Source: Shewanella algae
GTDB lineage: Bacteria > Pseudomonadota > Gammaproteobacteria > Enterobacterales > Shewanellaceae
Length of the DNA stretch: 64,000 nucleotides
Direction: 5' to 3'
Assembly: GCF_009183365.2 (NCBI RefSeq)
Contig: NZ_CP068230.1
Span: 1,145,001-1,209,000, forward strand
The first letter of the stretch is position 1. Every line of letters begins with the position of its first letter. Both the position numbers and the translations under genes were made by a program. Under the pieces are notes generated by a model, which saw only the letters and a program-made list of their open reading frames with translations, was not told the DNA's origin and searched no databases. Shown piece after piece: positions 52,165 through 61,265 of this stretch.

Positions 52165-52976
52165 AGAAGCTGAGTTTCTCGACCCTGATGTTATGGATTG
52201 GGCTGGTGTTTCTGTATGCCCCCATGTTTATTTTGATTTTCTACTCTTTCAACGCCTCCAAACTGGTAACTGTCTGGGGCGGCTTTTCCGCCAAGTGGTA
52301 CGCCGAGCTGTTTGCCGATCAGCAGATACTGGATGCGGTCTGGACCAGTCTGCAAATCGCCTTCTACAGCTCGACCATGGCGGTGATCATAGGCACTATG
52401 GCGGCCTTTGTGATGACACGTTTTCGTCGCTCCTGGGCCAAGCTGACGCTGTCGAACATGATTACGGCGCCCTTGGTTATGCCCGAGGTGATCACGGGTC
52501 TGTCGCTGATGCTGCTGTTTGTGCATATGTCGGATCTGCTCGGCTGGCCGGCTGAGCGGGGCAGGATGACAGTCTGGATTGCCCATTCTACCTTCTGCGC
52601 CGCCTATGTGGCCGTAGTGGTGTCATCGCGCCTCAGGGAGTTGGATCTCTCTATTGAAGAGGCGGCGATGGATCTGGGGGCGACACCGCTGAAGACCTTC
52701 TTCCTGATAACTGTGCCCATGATAGCCCCGGCGCTGATGGCGGGTTGGCTGTTGTCGTTCAGCCTGTCGCTGGACGATCTGGTGATTGCCAGCTTCGCCT
52801 CGGGACCTGGCGCCACTACACTGCCTATGGTGGTGTTCTCCTCGGTGCGGCTCGGGGTGTCCCCCAAGATCAACGCCCTGGCGACCCTGATCATTCTGGT
52901 GGTATCCCTGATCGCTTTCCTGTCCTGGTATCTGGCGCGCCGCGCCGAACGCCGTAGCAGACAAACAGAGGAATAA
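52161..52976 (+). CDS. potI: Putrescine ABC transporter, permease
   Basis: 271 residues with six predicted helices; the coupling motif EAAMDLGATPLKTFF lies near residue 170. This is the second permease and the last gene of the potFGHI set. A GC stem (GGCGG ... CCGCC) followed by TATTTTTCTT lies about 20-40 bp after the stop and may end or reduce transcription before the second puuB. Confidence 0.93.
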   Translation: MKKLSFSTLMLWIGLVFLYAPMFILIFYSFNASKLVTVWGGFSAKWYAELFADQQILDAVWTSLQIAFYSSTMAVIIGTMAAFVMTRFRRSWAKLTLSNMITAPLVMPEVITGLSLMLLFVHMSDLLGWPAERGRMTVWIAHSTFCAAYVAVVVSSRLRELDLSIEEAAMDLGATPLKTFFLITVPMIAPALMAGWLLSFSLSLDDLVIASFASGPGATTLPMVVFSSVRLGVSPKINALATLIILVVSLIAFLSWYLARRAERRSRQTEE

Positions 52977-53141
52977 CAATTAGGCGGTTGGCTGTGACAT
53001 CCCCCGCCGCTATTTTTCTTGTGTGTTTTAAATTTTGAACAAAGTGTGTTTTATAATGCGTTTTCTACTGGTTTTAGTCGATTTAACTGTGTAGGATGAT
53101 GCAAGTGTTAAAAATAACAAACATAAAAGGCTGGATTAACC

Positions 53142-54428
53142 ATGACTGCCACTGCCCACACCTCCTCTTATTATGCCGATTCGGCCAATGACACCCGTGA
53201 ACGCAACAGCTTAAGCGAGGTGCTGGAAACCGATGTCTGTGTGATAGGAGCCGGTTATACCGGGCTCAGCTCGGCGCTGCACCTGTTGGAGGCCGGTTTC
53301 AAGGTGGTGGTATTGGAAGCGGCTAGAGTGGGCTGGGGCGCCTCTGGCCGCAACGGTGGCCAGATAGTCAACAGCTACAGCCGCGATCTCGATGTGATAG
53401 AAAGCACTGTCGGTAAGGCGCAGGCCAAGCTCTTTGGCGAAATGGCCTTCGAGGGCGGCCGTATCATCCGCGAACGCATCGAAAAATACCAGATCGATTG
53501 TGACCTCAAAAACGGCGGGGTATTTGCCGCCATCAACCGCAAACAGATGGGGCATCTGCAGCAGCAAAAAGCCCTCTGGGAGCGATATGGCCACACAGAA
53601 CAGCTGCAGCTGTTGGATGATGCCGGAATTCGCCAGGTGGTCAATACAGACCGTTATATCGGCGGCTTGCTGGACAAGAGTGGCGGACATATCCATCCGC
53701 TGAACCTGGCGCTGGGTGAGGCGAGGGCGGTGGAATCTCTCGGTGGAAAAATTTTTGAGGATTCGGCCGTAGTACGTATCGACGAAGGGGAGTACCCTAT
53801 AGTACATACCGCCAATGGCCAGGTTAAGGCCAGGTTTGTGGTGGTGGCAGGAAATGCCTATCTTGGCAAACTGCTGCCCCAACTTGCTGCCAAATCCATG
53901 CCTTGCGGTACCCAGGTAATCACGACAGAACCCTTGGGTGAAGAGTTGGCCCACAGTCTGTTGCCGCAGGACTACTGCGTCGAGGACTGTAACTATCTGC
54001 TGGATTATTTCCGCCTGTCGGCCGACAAACGCCTGATCTATGGTGGCGGTGTAGTGTACGGCGCCCGAGATCCGGAGAATATCAAAGCGATTATCCTGCC
54101 CAAGCTGCTCAAGACCTTCCCCCAATTGAAAGGGGTCCGTATCGACTATACCTGGACAGGCAACTTTCTGCTGACACTCTCCCGTTTGCCTCAGGTCGGC
54201 AGGATTGGCAGCAACATCTATTACTCCCAGGGCTGCAGTGGTCATGGGGTGACTTATACCCACCTGGCGGGCAAGTTGATTGCCGAGGTGCTGACCGGAC
54301 AGGCGGAGCGTTTCGATGCCTTTGCCAGCCTGCCCCATTATCCATTTCCCGGCGGACATGCCCTGCGAGTCCCCTTTTCTGCGCTCGGCGCCTGGTATTA
54401 CAGCCTGAGGGACAAACTGGGTATTTGA
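53142..54428 (+). CDS. puuB: Gamma-glutamylputrescine oxidase-like FAD oxidoreductase (copy 2)
   Basis: 428 residues, same family as 42826-44133. The FAD motif is VCVIGAGYTGLSSALHLL, followed by VGWGASGRNGGQI; HPLNLALGEARA and GCSGHGVTYTHLAGKL are also shared. The two copies are clearly diverged across the substrate half, so they may act on different amines (for example gamma-glutamyl-putrescine against diaminopropane, cadaverine or free amines). It lies 166 bp after potI, with TATAAT at 53052-53057 in the gap, and leads into gabD-gabT. Confidence 0.87.
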   Translation: MTATAHTSSYYADSANDTRERNSLSEVLETDVCVIGAGYTGLSSALHLLEAGFKVVVLEAARVGWGASGRNGGQIVNSYSRDLDVIESTVGKAQAKLFGEMAFEGGRIIRERIEKYQIDCDLKNGGVFAAINRKQMGHLQQQKALWERYGHTEQLQLLDDAGIRQVVNTDRYIGGLLDKSGGHIHPLNLALGEARAVESLGGKIFEDSAVVRIDEGEYPIVHTANGQVKARFVVVAGNAYLGKLLPQLAAKSMPCGTQVITTEPLGEELAHSLLPQDYCVEDCNYLLDYFRLSADKRLIYGGGVVYGARDPENIKAIILPKLLKTFPQLKGVRIDYTWTGNFLLTLSRLPQVGRIGSNIYYSQGCSGHGVTYTHLAGKLIAEVLTGQAERFDAFASLPHYPFPGGHALRVPFSALGAWYYSLRDKLGI

Positions 54429-54443
54429 TGCCTATCCGTACAA

Positions 54444-54458
54444 GGGCGCCCGGCGCCC
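54444..54458 (+). other. Intercistronic GC hairpin between puuB copy 2 and gabD
   Basis: GGGCGCC, one base, GGCGCCC: a perfect inverted repeat just before the gabD ribosome site (GGAG). It may set relative expression of the two genes. Confidence 0.5.
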
Positions 54459-54474
54459 ATTTAAAGGAGTCGCA

Positions 54475-55917
54475 ATGAAACTTAACCAGAGTGCGCTGCT
54501 GCGTGAACAAGCCTATATCGATGGCCAGTGGCTGGACGCAGACTCAGGCAAGAAGGTCAATATTTTCAACCCGGCCACCGGCGAGCGTATCGGCAGTGTG
54601 CCCGAGATGGGCGCATTTGAAACCCACAGAGCCATAGATGCCGCCGAGCGGGCTCTTCCGGCCTGGCGGGCGCTGACCGCCAAAGAGCGCAGCACCATTC
54701 TCAAACGCTGGTTCGAGCTTATCAACCAACACGCCGATGACTTGGCGCTGCTGATGACCACAGAGCAGGGTAAGCCTCTGGCAGAAGCCCGTGGTGAGGT
54801 CACCTATGCCGCCTCCTTTATCGAGTGGTTTGCCGAAGAGGGCAAGCGGGTTTACGGCGATACGATCCCCGGCCATCAACAGGACAAGCGCCTGTTGGTG
54901 ATCAAGCAGCCCGTGGGCGTGACTGCGGCCATTACGCCCTGGAACTTCCCGGCGGCGATGATCACCCGTAAGGCGGGGCCAGCACTGGCGGCCGGTTGCA
55001 CCATGATAGTCAAACCGGCGCCGCAGACCCCTTTTACCGCTCTGGCGCTGGCCTACCTGGCGATTGAAGCCGGCATTCCTCCCGGCGTCTTCAGCGTGAT
55101 TACCGGTGATGCCAAGGCGATAGGCAATACCCTTTGCGACAGCGCCGTGGTGCGTAAGCTGTCTTTCACCGGCTCGACCGGCGTGGGCATTCATCTGATG
55201 CAGCAATGCGCCGCCACCCTTAAGAAACTGTCACTGGAGCTCGGCGGCAACGCGCCCTTTATCGTGTTTGATGATGCCGATCTGGATGCGGCGGTCGAAG
55301 GGGCGATGATCTCCAAGTATCGCAATGCCGGCCAGACCTGCGTCTGCGCCAACCGCATCTATGTGCAGTCGTCCGTTTACGATGCTTTTAGCGAAAAGCT
55401 GGCCGCCAAAGTGGCCGAGCTCAAGGTGGGTGTCGGCACCGAATCCGGCATTACCACAGGGCCGCTTATCGACAAGAATGCGGTGAAAAAGGTGCAGGCT
55501 CATCTCGAGGATGCCGTCTCCAAAGGCGCCAGGGTCAAGACAGGCGGCCGGGCGCTGGGCGGTAACTTCTTCGAGCCCACTATTTTGACCGAGGTGAATG
55601 GCAGCATGCGGGTTGCCAAAGAGGAAACCTTTGGCCCGCTGGCGCCGCTGTTCCGCTTCGATAGTGTCGATGAAGTGATCGCCATGGCCAACGATACCGA
55701 GTTCGGCTTGGCGGCCTATTTCTACGCCAGGGATATCTCCAGAGTCTGGAAAGTTGCCGAGGCGCTGGAATACGGCATGGTGGGGATCAATACCGGGCTT
55801 ATCTCCAACGAAGTAGCGCCTTTTGGTGGCATCAAGGCCTCGGGGTTGGGACGGGAAGGCTCTAAATACGGCATAGAGGAATATCTGGAGATCAAGTATC
55901 TCTGCCTCTCGGTCTGA
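54475..55917 (+). CDS. gabD: NADP-dependent succinate-semialdehyde dehydrogenase
   Basis: 480 residues. The general base E255 (LELGGNAP) and nucleophile C289 (NAGQTCVCANR, with the redox-sensitive second Cys two residues on) match E. coli GabD. It oxidises succinate semialdehyde, produced by GabT, to succinate, feeding polyamine carbon into the TCA cycle. Strong GGAG site. Followed by gabT after 47 bp. Confidence 0.95.
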   Translation: MKLNQSALLREQAYIDGQWLDADSGKKVNIFNPATGERIGSVPEMGAFETHRAIDAAERALPAWRALTAKERSTILKRWFELINQHADDLALLMTTEQGKPLAEARGEVTYAASFIEWFAEEGKRVYGDTIPGHQQDKRLLVIKQPVGVTAAITPWNFPAAMITRKAGPALAAGCTMIVKPAPQTPFTALALAYLAIEAGIPPGVFSVITGDAKAIGNTLCDSAVVRKLSFTGSTGVGIHLMQQCAATLKKLSLELGGNAPFIVFDDADLDAAVEGAMISKYRNAGQTCVCANRIYVQSSVYDAFSEKLAAKVAELKVGVGTESGITTGPLIDKNAVKKVQAHLEDAVSKGARVKTGGRALGGNFFEPTILTEVNGSMRVAKEETFGPLAPLFRFDSVDEVIAMANDTEFGLAAYFYARDISRVWKVAEALEYGMVGINTGLISNEVAPFGGIKASGLGREGSKYGIEEYLEIKYLCLSV

Positions 55918-55925
55918 TTAACCCA

Positions 55926-55946
55926 TGTCCCGGCGATGCCGGGACA
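55926..55946 (+). other. Intercistronic hairpin between gabD and gabT
   Basis: TGTCCCGGC, GAT, GCCGGGACA: a perfect nine-pair stem, no T-run, eight bases after the gabD stop. More likely an mRNA processing or stability element than a terminator. Confidence 0.6.
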
Positions 55947-55964
55947 ACAACAGAGGATAGCAGG

Positions 55965-57236
55965 ATGATAAGCAATGACTCTCTGATGGTGCGGCGCCAG
56001 GCCGCAGTGGCACCGGGTGTGGGACAGATACACCCTGTGTTTGTGGAACGGGCGGAAAATGCCCGGGTATGGGACGTCGAGGGCCGCGAATATCTGGACT
56101 TTGCCGGAGGCATAGCCGTGCTCAATACCGGGCACCTGCATCCCAGAGTCAAGCAGGCGGTTGCCCGCCAGTTGGAAGATTTCTCCCATACCTGTTTTAT
56201 GGTGCTGGGCTATGAGAGTTATGTGGCCGTCTGCGAAAAACTCAACGCCCTGGTTCCCGGGTATTTCGCCAAGAAGTCGGCGCTGTTTACCAGTGGCTCG
56301 GAGGCGGTGGAAAATGCCCTCAAGGTCGCCAGGGCCTATACCAAACGCAGCGGTGTCATCGCCTTTACCTCAGGCTATCATGGCCGCACCATGGCAACGC
56401 TGGCGCTCACCGGCAAAGTGGCACCCTACAGTAAGGGCATGGGGCTGATGCAGGCCAACGTGTTTCGCGCCCAGTATCCCTGCGCGCAGCATGGGGTGAG
56501 TGACGACGATGCGATGAAGTCCATCGAGCAGATTTTCAAGAATGATGCCGAACCGGCGGATATTGCTGCCATTATTCTCGAGCCGGTGCAGGGCGAGGGC
56601 GGCTTCTATGCCGCATCCCCCGAGTTTATGGCGCGGCTGCGCAAGCTGTGTGACAAGGAAGGGATAGTGCTGATTGCCGATGAGGTGCAGACGGGCGCCG
56701 GCCGCACCGGCACCTTCTTTGCCATGGAGCAGATGGGCGTTGCCGCCGATATCACGACTTTTGCCAAGTCCATCGCCGGTGGTTTCCCGCTCTCCGGTAT
56801 TACCGGCCGGGCCGAGATGATGGATGCCATAGGCCCTGGCGGTTTGGGAGGCACCTATGGCGGCAATCCGCTTGCCTGCGCCGCCGCCCTGGCGGTGATA
56901 GAAACCTTCGAGAAGGAACAGCTGCTGGCGCGGGCCAACCAGGTGGGCACTGTCATTAAAGAAGCGCTTGGCAAGCTGCAGCAGGAGTACGACTTTATTG
57001 CCGATATTCGCGGCCTAGGCGCTATGGTGGCCATGGAGCTGGTTGAAGACGGTGTGCCGAAGCCCGAGTATTGCGCGCGAGTCCTCACCTTGGCGCGGGA
57101 GCGCGGTCTTATCCTGCTTTCCTGTGGCACTTATGGCAATGTGCTGCGTCTCTTGGTGCCTTTGACCGTCAGTGACAGGGATCTGCAGCAGGGGCTGGAG
57201 ATTATTGCCGAGTGTTTCCGGCAACTGCGTAGTTGA
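55965..57236 (+). CDS. gabT: 4-aminobutyrate aminotransferase
   Basis: 423 residues, class III PLP aminotransferase. D239 (IADEVQTGAGRTG) and K268 (TTFAKSIAGGFPLSG) correspond to E. coli GabT numbering. It moves the GABA amine to 2-oxoglutarate, giving succinate semialdehyde and glutamate; the glutamate can be reused by PuuA. Start ATG with GAGGA. It is the last gene of the polyamine island and is closed by a terminator. Confidence 0.95.
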   Translation: MISNDSLMVRRQAAVAPGVGQIHPVFVERAENARVWDVEGREYLDFAGGIAVLNTGHLHPRVKQAVARQLEDFSHTCFMVLGYESYVAVCEKLNALVPGYFAKKSALFTSGSEAVENALKVARAYTKRSGVIAFTSGYHGRTMATLALTGKVAPYSKGMGLMQANVFRAQYPCAQHGVSDDDAMKSIEQIFKNDAEPADIAAIILEPVQGEGGFYAASPEFMARLRKLCDKEGIVLIADEVQTGAGRTGTFFAMEQMGVAADITTFAKSIAGGFPLSGITGRAEMMDAIGPGGLGGTYGGNPLACAAALAVIETFEKEQLLARANQVGTVIKEALGKLQQEYDFIADIRGLGAMVAMELVEDGVPKPEYCARVLTLARERGLILLSCGTYGNVLRLLVPLTVSDRDLQQGLEIIAECFRQLRS

Positions 57237-57250
57237 GCATGAAGGATGAT

Positions 57251-57278
57251 AGGGAAGCCCAGCGCTTCCCTTTTTTAT
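57251..57278 (+). terminator. Terminator of gabT
   Basis: GGGAAGC / GCTTCCC hairpin followed by TTTTTTAT, 15 bp after the stop. Confidence 0.8.
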
Positions 57279-57614
57279 GTCTGTGACCCATCCGGAATAC
57301 AGTTGACACTTTCCAGACTTCTTTTGGGAGAGAGTAATGGTAACAAGTACCAAGCGAACTCAGTGAGGTTGTTCCCTTGCCTTTAATCGGCCGTTGTCGA
57401 GCAAGTGGAAAAGACGAAATGACTTATCGGCAAGCTCAGCAGCGCCAATGGCAGTGCAAGCCAGAGTGCCGCGAAGGCTTATTGGCACTTTCCTTGGTAA
57501 AAATAATCCATAAGTGCTAGTAGATTGAGACAGGGAGAGTCCATGGTGCTATCTTTGTAGCTGTTAACCTTTCATTTACAAGCGCATTGCGCCCGCCGCT
57601 ATCAGGAGCCTTGG
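57279..57614. other. Intergenic region before the chemoreceptor gene
   Basis: No gene or repeat is recognised in these 336 bp. The only regulatory hint is TTGGCAC-n5-TTGGT at 57482-57498, which has the -24/-12 spacing of a sigma-54 promoter but GG in place of the -12 GC. No sigma-28 consensus was seen. Confidence 0.4.
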
Positions 57615-59735
57615 ATGAAGCAACTCTCCATCGGAACCAAACTTCTCTGGATAACTTCGGCGCTGTTTCTCATAACAGTGGCCATTCTCTCCATCAGTCT
57701 CTGGTGGTCTCTGTCGGATCAAAACCAACGTTTGTCGGCAGAGGTGCAGCAGACGCTGGAGCTGGAGATCCGCGATAAGCTCGAGGCCAGTGCCGCCCAA
57801 TACGGTGAGAAAGTCGCTGGTTTTATTGATGAGGCCTACCGCATTCCCTGGTCACTGGCAGGGATTCTGGAGCTGACCTCTGAGCGGGAGCCCATGACCC
57901 GGGAAGAAGTGCAGACAACCGTCGAGGCGGTGCTCAGAAAGAACAGCCAGGTTTCCTCCATCTATGCCCAGTTTGAGCCAGATGGATACGACGGCCAGGA
58001 TTGGCAGTATCAACAGCAAGCGAGCAAACACAGTGTGCCTGGTGCCGGGTCGCTGGAGATCTACTTTACCCGCAACAACGACGGCAGTATTGAGCAACAC
58101 CAGGTAGACGATGCCGAGGAGAAGTATGTCGCCACGCTCAACGAGTTTGGCATTCGCGAGGCCGAGTGGTATCTGTGCGGTAAAGACACCCTCAAGCCCT
58201 GCCTGATGGAGCCCTACCTGTATGAGATAGCTCCGGGCAACAATGAGTTGATGACCTCCTTGACTGTACCGGCGCTGCGCGAAGGCCAGTTTGCCGGTAT
58301 TGTCGGGGTGGATGTCAACCTGCCGGTATTTCAGAAACTGATCGATCAACTGTCGCAGTCGCTCTATCAGGGCAAGGCCAAGGTTACTCTGCTCAGCAGT
58401 AAGGGGCTGGTGGTGGCTGCCAGTCATTACAGCAAGAAGGCGCGGCCACTGGCCGAGTCTGTCGCCCCTGAGCTGGCCGCCAAAATGGTGGCCCTGGCCG
58501 GCGGCGAGGGCTTTATGTTGACGGACAATGACATAGTGGTTGCACACCGCATCGACATTCCTCTTTCCGGTAGTCGCTGGTCGCTGTTGATTGAAGTGCC
58601 CAAGGTGGACGCCTTTGCGCCCGTGGCCAAGCTCAGTGAAGAGATGACAGTGATGGCCACCGAATTGGGCAGCTTGCTGCTCGGGGTTGGCGTCTTGGTA
58701 TCTGTGCTGGCGGTACTGGCCATAGCTTTGGTGATCCGCAGCATATTGGCACCGCTCAAGAGCATTCAATCCCGGGTTGAGAATTTGGCCAGTGCCGAAG
58801 GCGACCTGACCCAAAGCATTCAGGTGACTTCCCACGCCGAGCTTATCGCCCTTGGCGCCGGGGTAAACGCCTTTATTCTCAAACTCAGGGAGCTTATCCG
58901 TGAGCTGAAAATGCTTGCCGGACGCTCCCGTGATGAGGGCCAAACCACGGCAGAAATTGCCCGCCAGACACTGGACAGTGTCAATCGCCAATACAGTGAG
59001 ATAGAGAGCGTGGTGGCCGCGGTCAACCAGATGAGCGCCACGGCCCATGAAGTGGCCAAGGCTTCGGAGCAGACGGCATCGGAAACTGAGTCCATGGCGG
59101 TCAATGTCCGCGACAGTGAAACCAGCCTCAACAAGGCGATGGATTACGTCAATACCATGTCCAGTGAGTCGATGCAGGCCAAGGCCGCCGTCGCCAAGGT
59201 GGCGGAGAGCAGCAATAACATCAGCAGCATTCTGGAAGTGATCAGCGCCATCGCCGAACAGACCAATCTGTTGGCGCTCAATGCGGCGATTGAAGCGGCC
59301 CGCGCCGGCGATCAGGGCCGAGGTTTCGCCGTGGTAGCGGATGAAGTGAGGGCGCTGGCTTCCAAGACCCAGAGCTCGACTCTGGATATTGGTCGTCTAA
59401 TCGAGTCACTGCAGCAGGAAGTGGGCAGCGCCTCCAATATTATTGAACGCGGAGTGGAGCAGGCCAAAAACGCCGTGTCGCAAACAGAGCAGGCACTCAG
59501 CGCTCTGAATCTTATGGTCAGCCAGCTGGATCAGATCTCGGCGCAGATCACCCATATTGCCACGGCGGCCGAGGAGCAAAGCGCTGTCACCGAAGAGGTG
59601 AACAAGAATATCACAGGTATCTCAGACTCGGCGGCCGAACTGGCGCGTCTGGCCGGTGAGGCGGAGCAGAGCAGTCAGACGCTGGCACAGTTGGTGGACA
59701 GCCAAAACGATCAATTGGATAGACTCAAGACCTAA
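57615..59735 (+). CDS. Methyl-accepting chemotaxis protein with Cache sensor
   Basis: 706 residues. One helix (about 10-32), a large periplasmic dCache-type sensor (about 35-340), a second helix (about 348-372), HAMP (about 374-426) and a cytoplasmic signalling domain. The signalling hairpin tip EQTNLLALNAAIEAARAGDQ is canonical, so it should work with CheA/CheW. No C-terminal CheR-binding pentapeptide. The sensor context (dCache) often binds amino acids or amines; a polyamine link with the neighbouring island is speculative. It ends at the edge of the dispersed repeat. Confidence 0.93.
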   Translation: MKQLSIGTKLLWITSALFLITVAILSISLWWSLSDQNQRLSAEVQQTLELEIRDKLEASAAQYGEKVAGFIDEAYRIPWSLAGILELTSEREPMTREEVQTTVEAVLRKNSQVSSIYAQFEPDGYDGQDWQYQQQASKHSVPGAGSLEIYFTRNNDGSIEQHQVDDAEEKYVATLNEFGIREAEWYLCGKDTLKPCLMEPYLYEIAPGNNELMTSLTVPALREGQFAGIVGVDVNLPVFQKLIDQLSQSLYQGKAKVTLLSSKGLVVAASHYSKKARPLAESVAPELAAKMVALAGGEGFMLTDNDIVVAHRIDIPLSGSRWSLLIEVPKVDAFAPVAKLSEEMTVMATELGSLLLGVGVLVSVLAVLAIALVIRSILAPLKSIQSRVENLASAEGDLTQSIQVTSHAELIALGAGVNAFILKLRELIRELKMLAGRSRDEGQTTAEIARQTLDSVNRQYSEIESVVAAVNQMSATAHEVAKASEQTASETESMAVNVRDSETSLNKAMDYVNTMSSESMQAKAAVAKVAESSNNISSILEVISAIAEQTNLLALNAAIEAARAGDQGRGFAVVADEVRALASKTQSSTLDIGRLIESLQQEVGSASNIIERGVEQAKNAVSQTEQALSALNLMVSQLDQISAQITHIATAAEEQSAVTEEVNKNITGISDSAAELARLAGEAEQSSQTLAQLVDSQNDQLDRLKT

Positions 59736-59884
59736 GGAAGATGCTAATAAGTCCTCGAGGCTTACATATCCGTCTACTGCATTGTGCTTCTTGCAAAGGA
59801 CTTGGGCCATTTGTTGCGAACCACGCCTTGCATCCAGGCATGTAAGCCAACGCATGGCACACATGGGGCTTGTTCGCACCTTCC
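59736..59884. repeat. Dispersed intergenic repeat, copy 2, with terminal inverted repeats
   Basis: 149 bp beginning at the base after the chemoreceptor stop. The ends GGAAGATGCTAATAAGTCC (59736-59754) and the complement of 59866-59884 (GGAAGGTGCGAACAAGCCC) match at 15 of 19 positions, and a second inverted pair GGCTTACAT / ATGTAAGCC lies inside (59759-59767, 59840-59848). The right two-thirds is shared with 32147-32243 in opposite orientation. No reading frame of its own; it looks like a MITE or REP-type element. Confidence 0.8.
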
Positions 59885-59894
59885 CCAAGCAAAC

Positions 59895-59928
59895 AAAAAG
59901 AACCCAGCCTCGGCTGGGTTCTTTTTTA
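59895..59928. terminator. Bidirectional terminator between two chemoreceptor genes
   Basis: AAGAACCCAGCC / GGCTGGGTTCTT with a 3-nt loop, an A-run before and TTTTTT after; it serves both converging genes. Confidence 0.85.
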
Positions 59929-59951
59929 GAGGAGCGAGAGACGCCTTCGGA

Positions 59952-61265
59952 TCAATGCCTGTGATGTTCATCAGACAGGGACGCGACGGTATCGACCACA
60001 TTGCGGGCTCCGTCGAGAATCGCGCCCATTACGTCTGCGACTTCCTGCAGCTGGGTCTTACCCTGGTTGGCCGCCTCGGCCACCGCCGCCATTTCACGGG
60101 TGGCCTTGTCTGTGAGCTGACCATTTTGACTGACGACAGAGCCAATCTCCTTGGTAGACTCACTGGTGCGGGCCGCCAGTTGTCTGACTTCATCAGCGAC
60201 GACGGCAAACCCCCGTCCTTGCTCACCGGCGCGGGCCGCTTCAATCGCCGCATTGAGCGCCAACAGGTTGGTCTGCTCTGCAATGGCGCTGATGGTCGAG
60301 ACTATCGCCTGGATATTGCGTGACTGCTCATTGAGCTGAGCTATCGCCTCTGAGGCCTGCTGCACCTGAGACGCTATGCTGTTGGAGGTGGCGGTTACCC
60401 TGTCCAGCCTGTCTATCGCCTGCTCAACTGTGGCACCGGTATTCAGCGCCGTGCTGTGGGCTATTTCGGCCGCTTCTTTAATCGCCTGGGACTTTTCTAT
60501 CCTGGCGGTGATATCACTGGCAAACTTAATCACCTTGATCACCTTACCGGCGGGATTGCGTATAGGGTTATAGCTGGCCTCAAGCCAGACGGTTTGCCCC
60601 AGTTTATTGAAGCGTTTAAACAGCCCGGACTTGAACTGGCCCTTATTGAGCTCTTCCCAAAAATGGGGGTGTTCCCGGTAGAAGGCCTCGTCACAAAACA
60701 GCTTGTGGTGTTGCCCCTTCAGTTCGGCCCGGGTATAGCCCATGACATCGAGAAAATTGGTGTTGGCTTCAATGATATTCCCCTTGGGATCAAACTCGAT
60801 AATCGCCTGGGAGTTGTCCAGGGCGTTGGCCACGGCTTTTTGAGTGTCGGTTTCCATTTGGCTGTTGGTGATATCGGCGGCAATCTTCATGACGCGAGTG
60901 ACTTTACCCTGCTCAAACACGGGGAAATAGGTGGCCTGCAAATAAATGCTGCTGCCATCTGCGTGGCGACGTTCAAACACCCCGGCAGCGGCTTTTCCTT
61001 GCCTGAGCTGTTCCCAAAAACTGCGGTACTGGGTTGAGGCGGCATAATCGGCCTGACACAAGGTTTTGTGTGGCATGCCTTTGAGCTTCTCATGCTCCAG
61101 GCCAAACAACTCGGCAAACAGGCGATTGGCTTCTATCACAGTGCCGTCGGGCGTGAATACCACACAGGCAAGCGACTGTTCTATGGCTTGCACAGTTGCC
61201 AGTTGCTTGGACAGCTGCAATTGACATTGTGCCAGCGCTTGTTTGGACGATTTATTAAAAAACAT
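59952..61265 (-). CDS. Soluble chemoreceptor with two PAS domains (BdlA-like)
   Basis: 437 residues from the ATG at 61265 (GGGGAT site); no membrane helix. Two PAS domains in tandem (about 25-145 and 150-270), each with the pattern GTVIEANRLFAELFGL / GNIIEANTNFLDVMGYT and an Aer-type GHHHKLFC-like segment, then a signalling domain with EQTNLLALNAAIEAARAGEQ. The same layout as Pseudomonas BdlA, which links redox or nutrient cues to biofilm dispersal; sensing via heme or FAD is possible. The C-terminus HHRH is unusual. Confidence 0.88.
   Translation of the reverse strand: MFFNKSSKQALAQCQLQLSKQLATVQAIEQSLACVVFTPDGTVIEANRLFAELFGLEHEKLKGMPHKTLCQADYAASTQYRSFWEQLRQGKAAAGVFERRHADGSSIYLQATYFPVFEQGKVTRVMKIAADITNSQMETDTQKAVANALDNSQAIIEFDPKGNIIEANTNFLDVMGYTRAELKGQHHKLFCDEAFYREHPHFWEELNKGQFKSGLFKRFNKLGQTVWLEASYNPIRNPAGKVIKVIKFASDITARIEKSQAIKEAAEIAHSTALNTGATVEQAIDRLDRVTATSNSIASQVQQASEAIAQLNEQSRNIQAIVSTISAIAEQTNLLALNAAIEAARAGEQGRGFAVVADEVRQLAARTSESTKEIGSVVSQNGQLTDKATREMAAVAEAANQGKTQLQEVADVMGAILDGARNVVDTVASLSDEHHRH

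Noticed and set aside
57482..57498. Sigma-54 promoter before the chemoreceptor
   Set aside because: Spacing is right, but the essential -12 GC is GG and no activator site is visible; kept only as a hint in the gap entry.
57852..59048. A 398-codon minus-strand frame opposite the chemoreceptor
   Set aside because: Antisense of a clear Cache chemoreceptor, with no recognisable domain.
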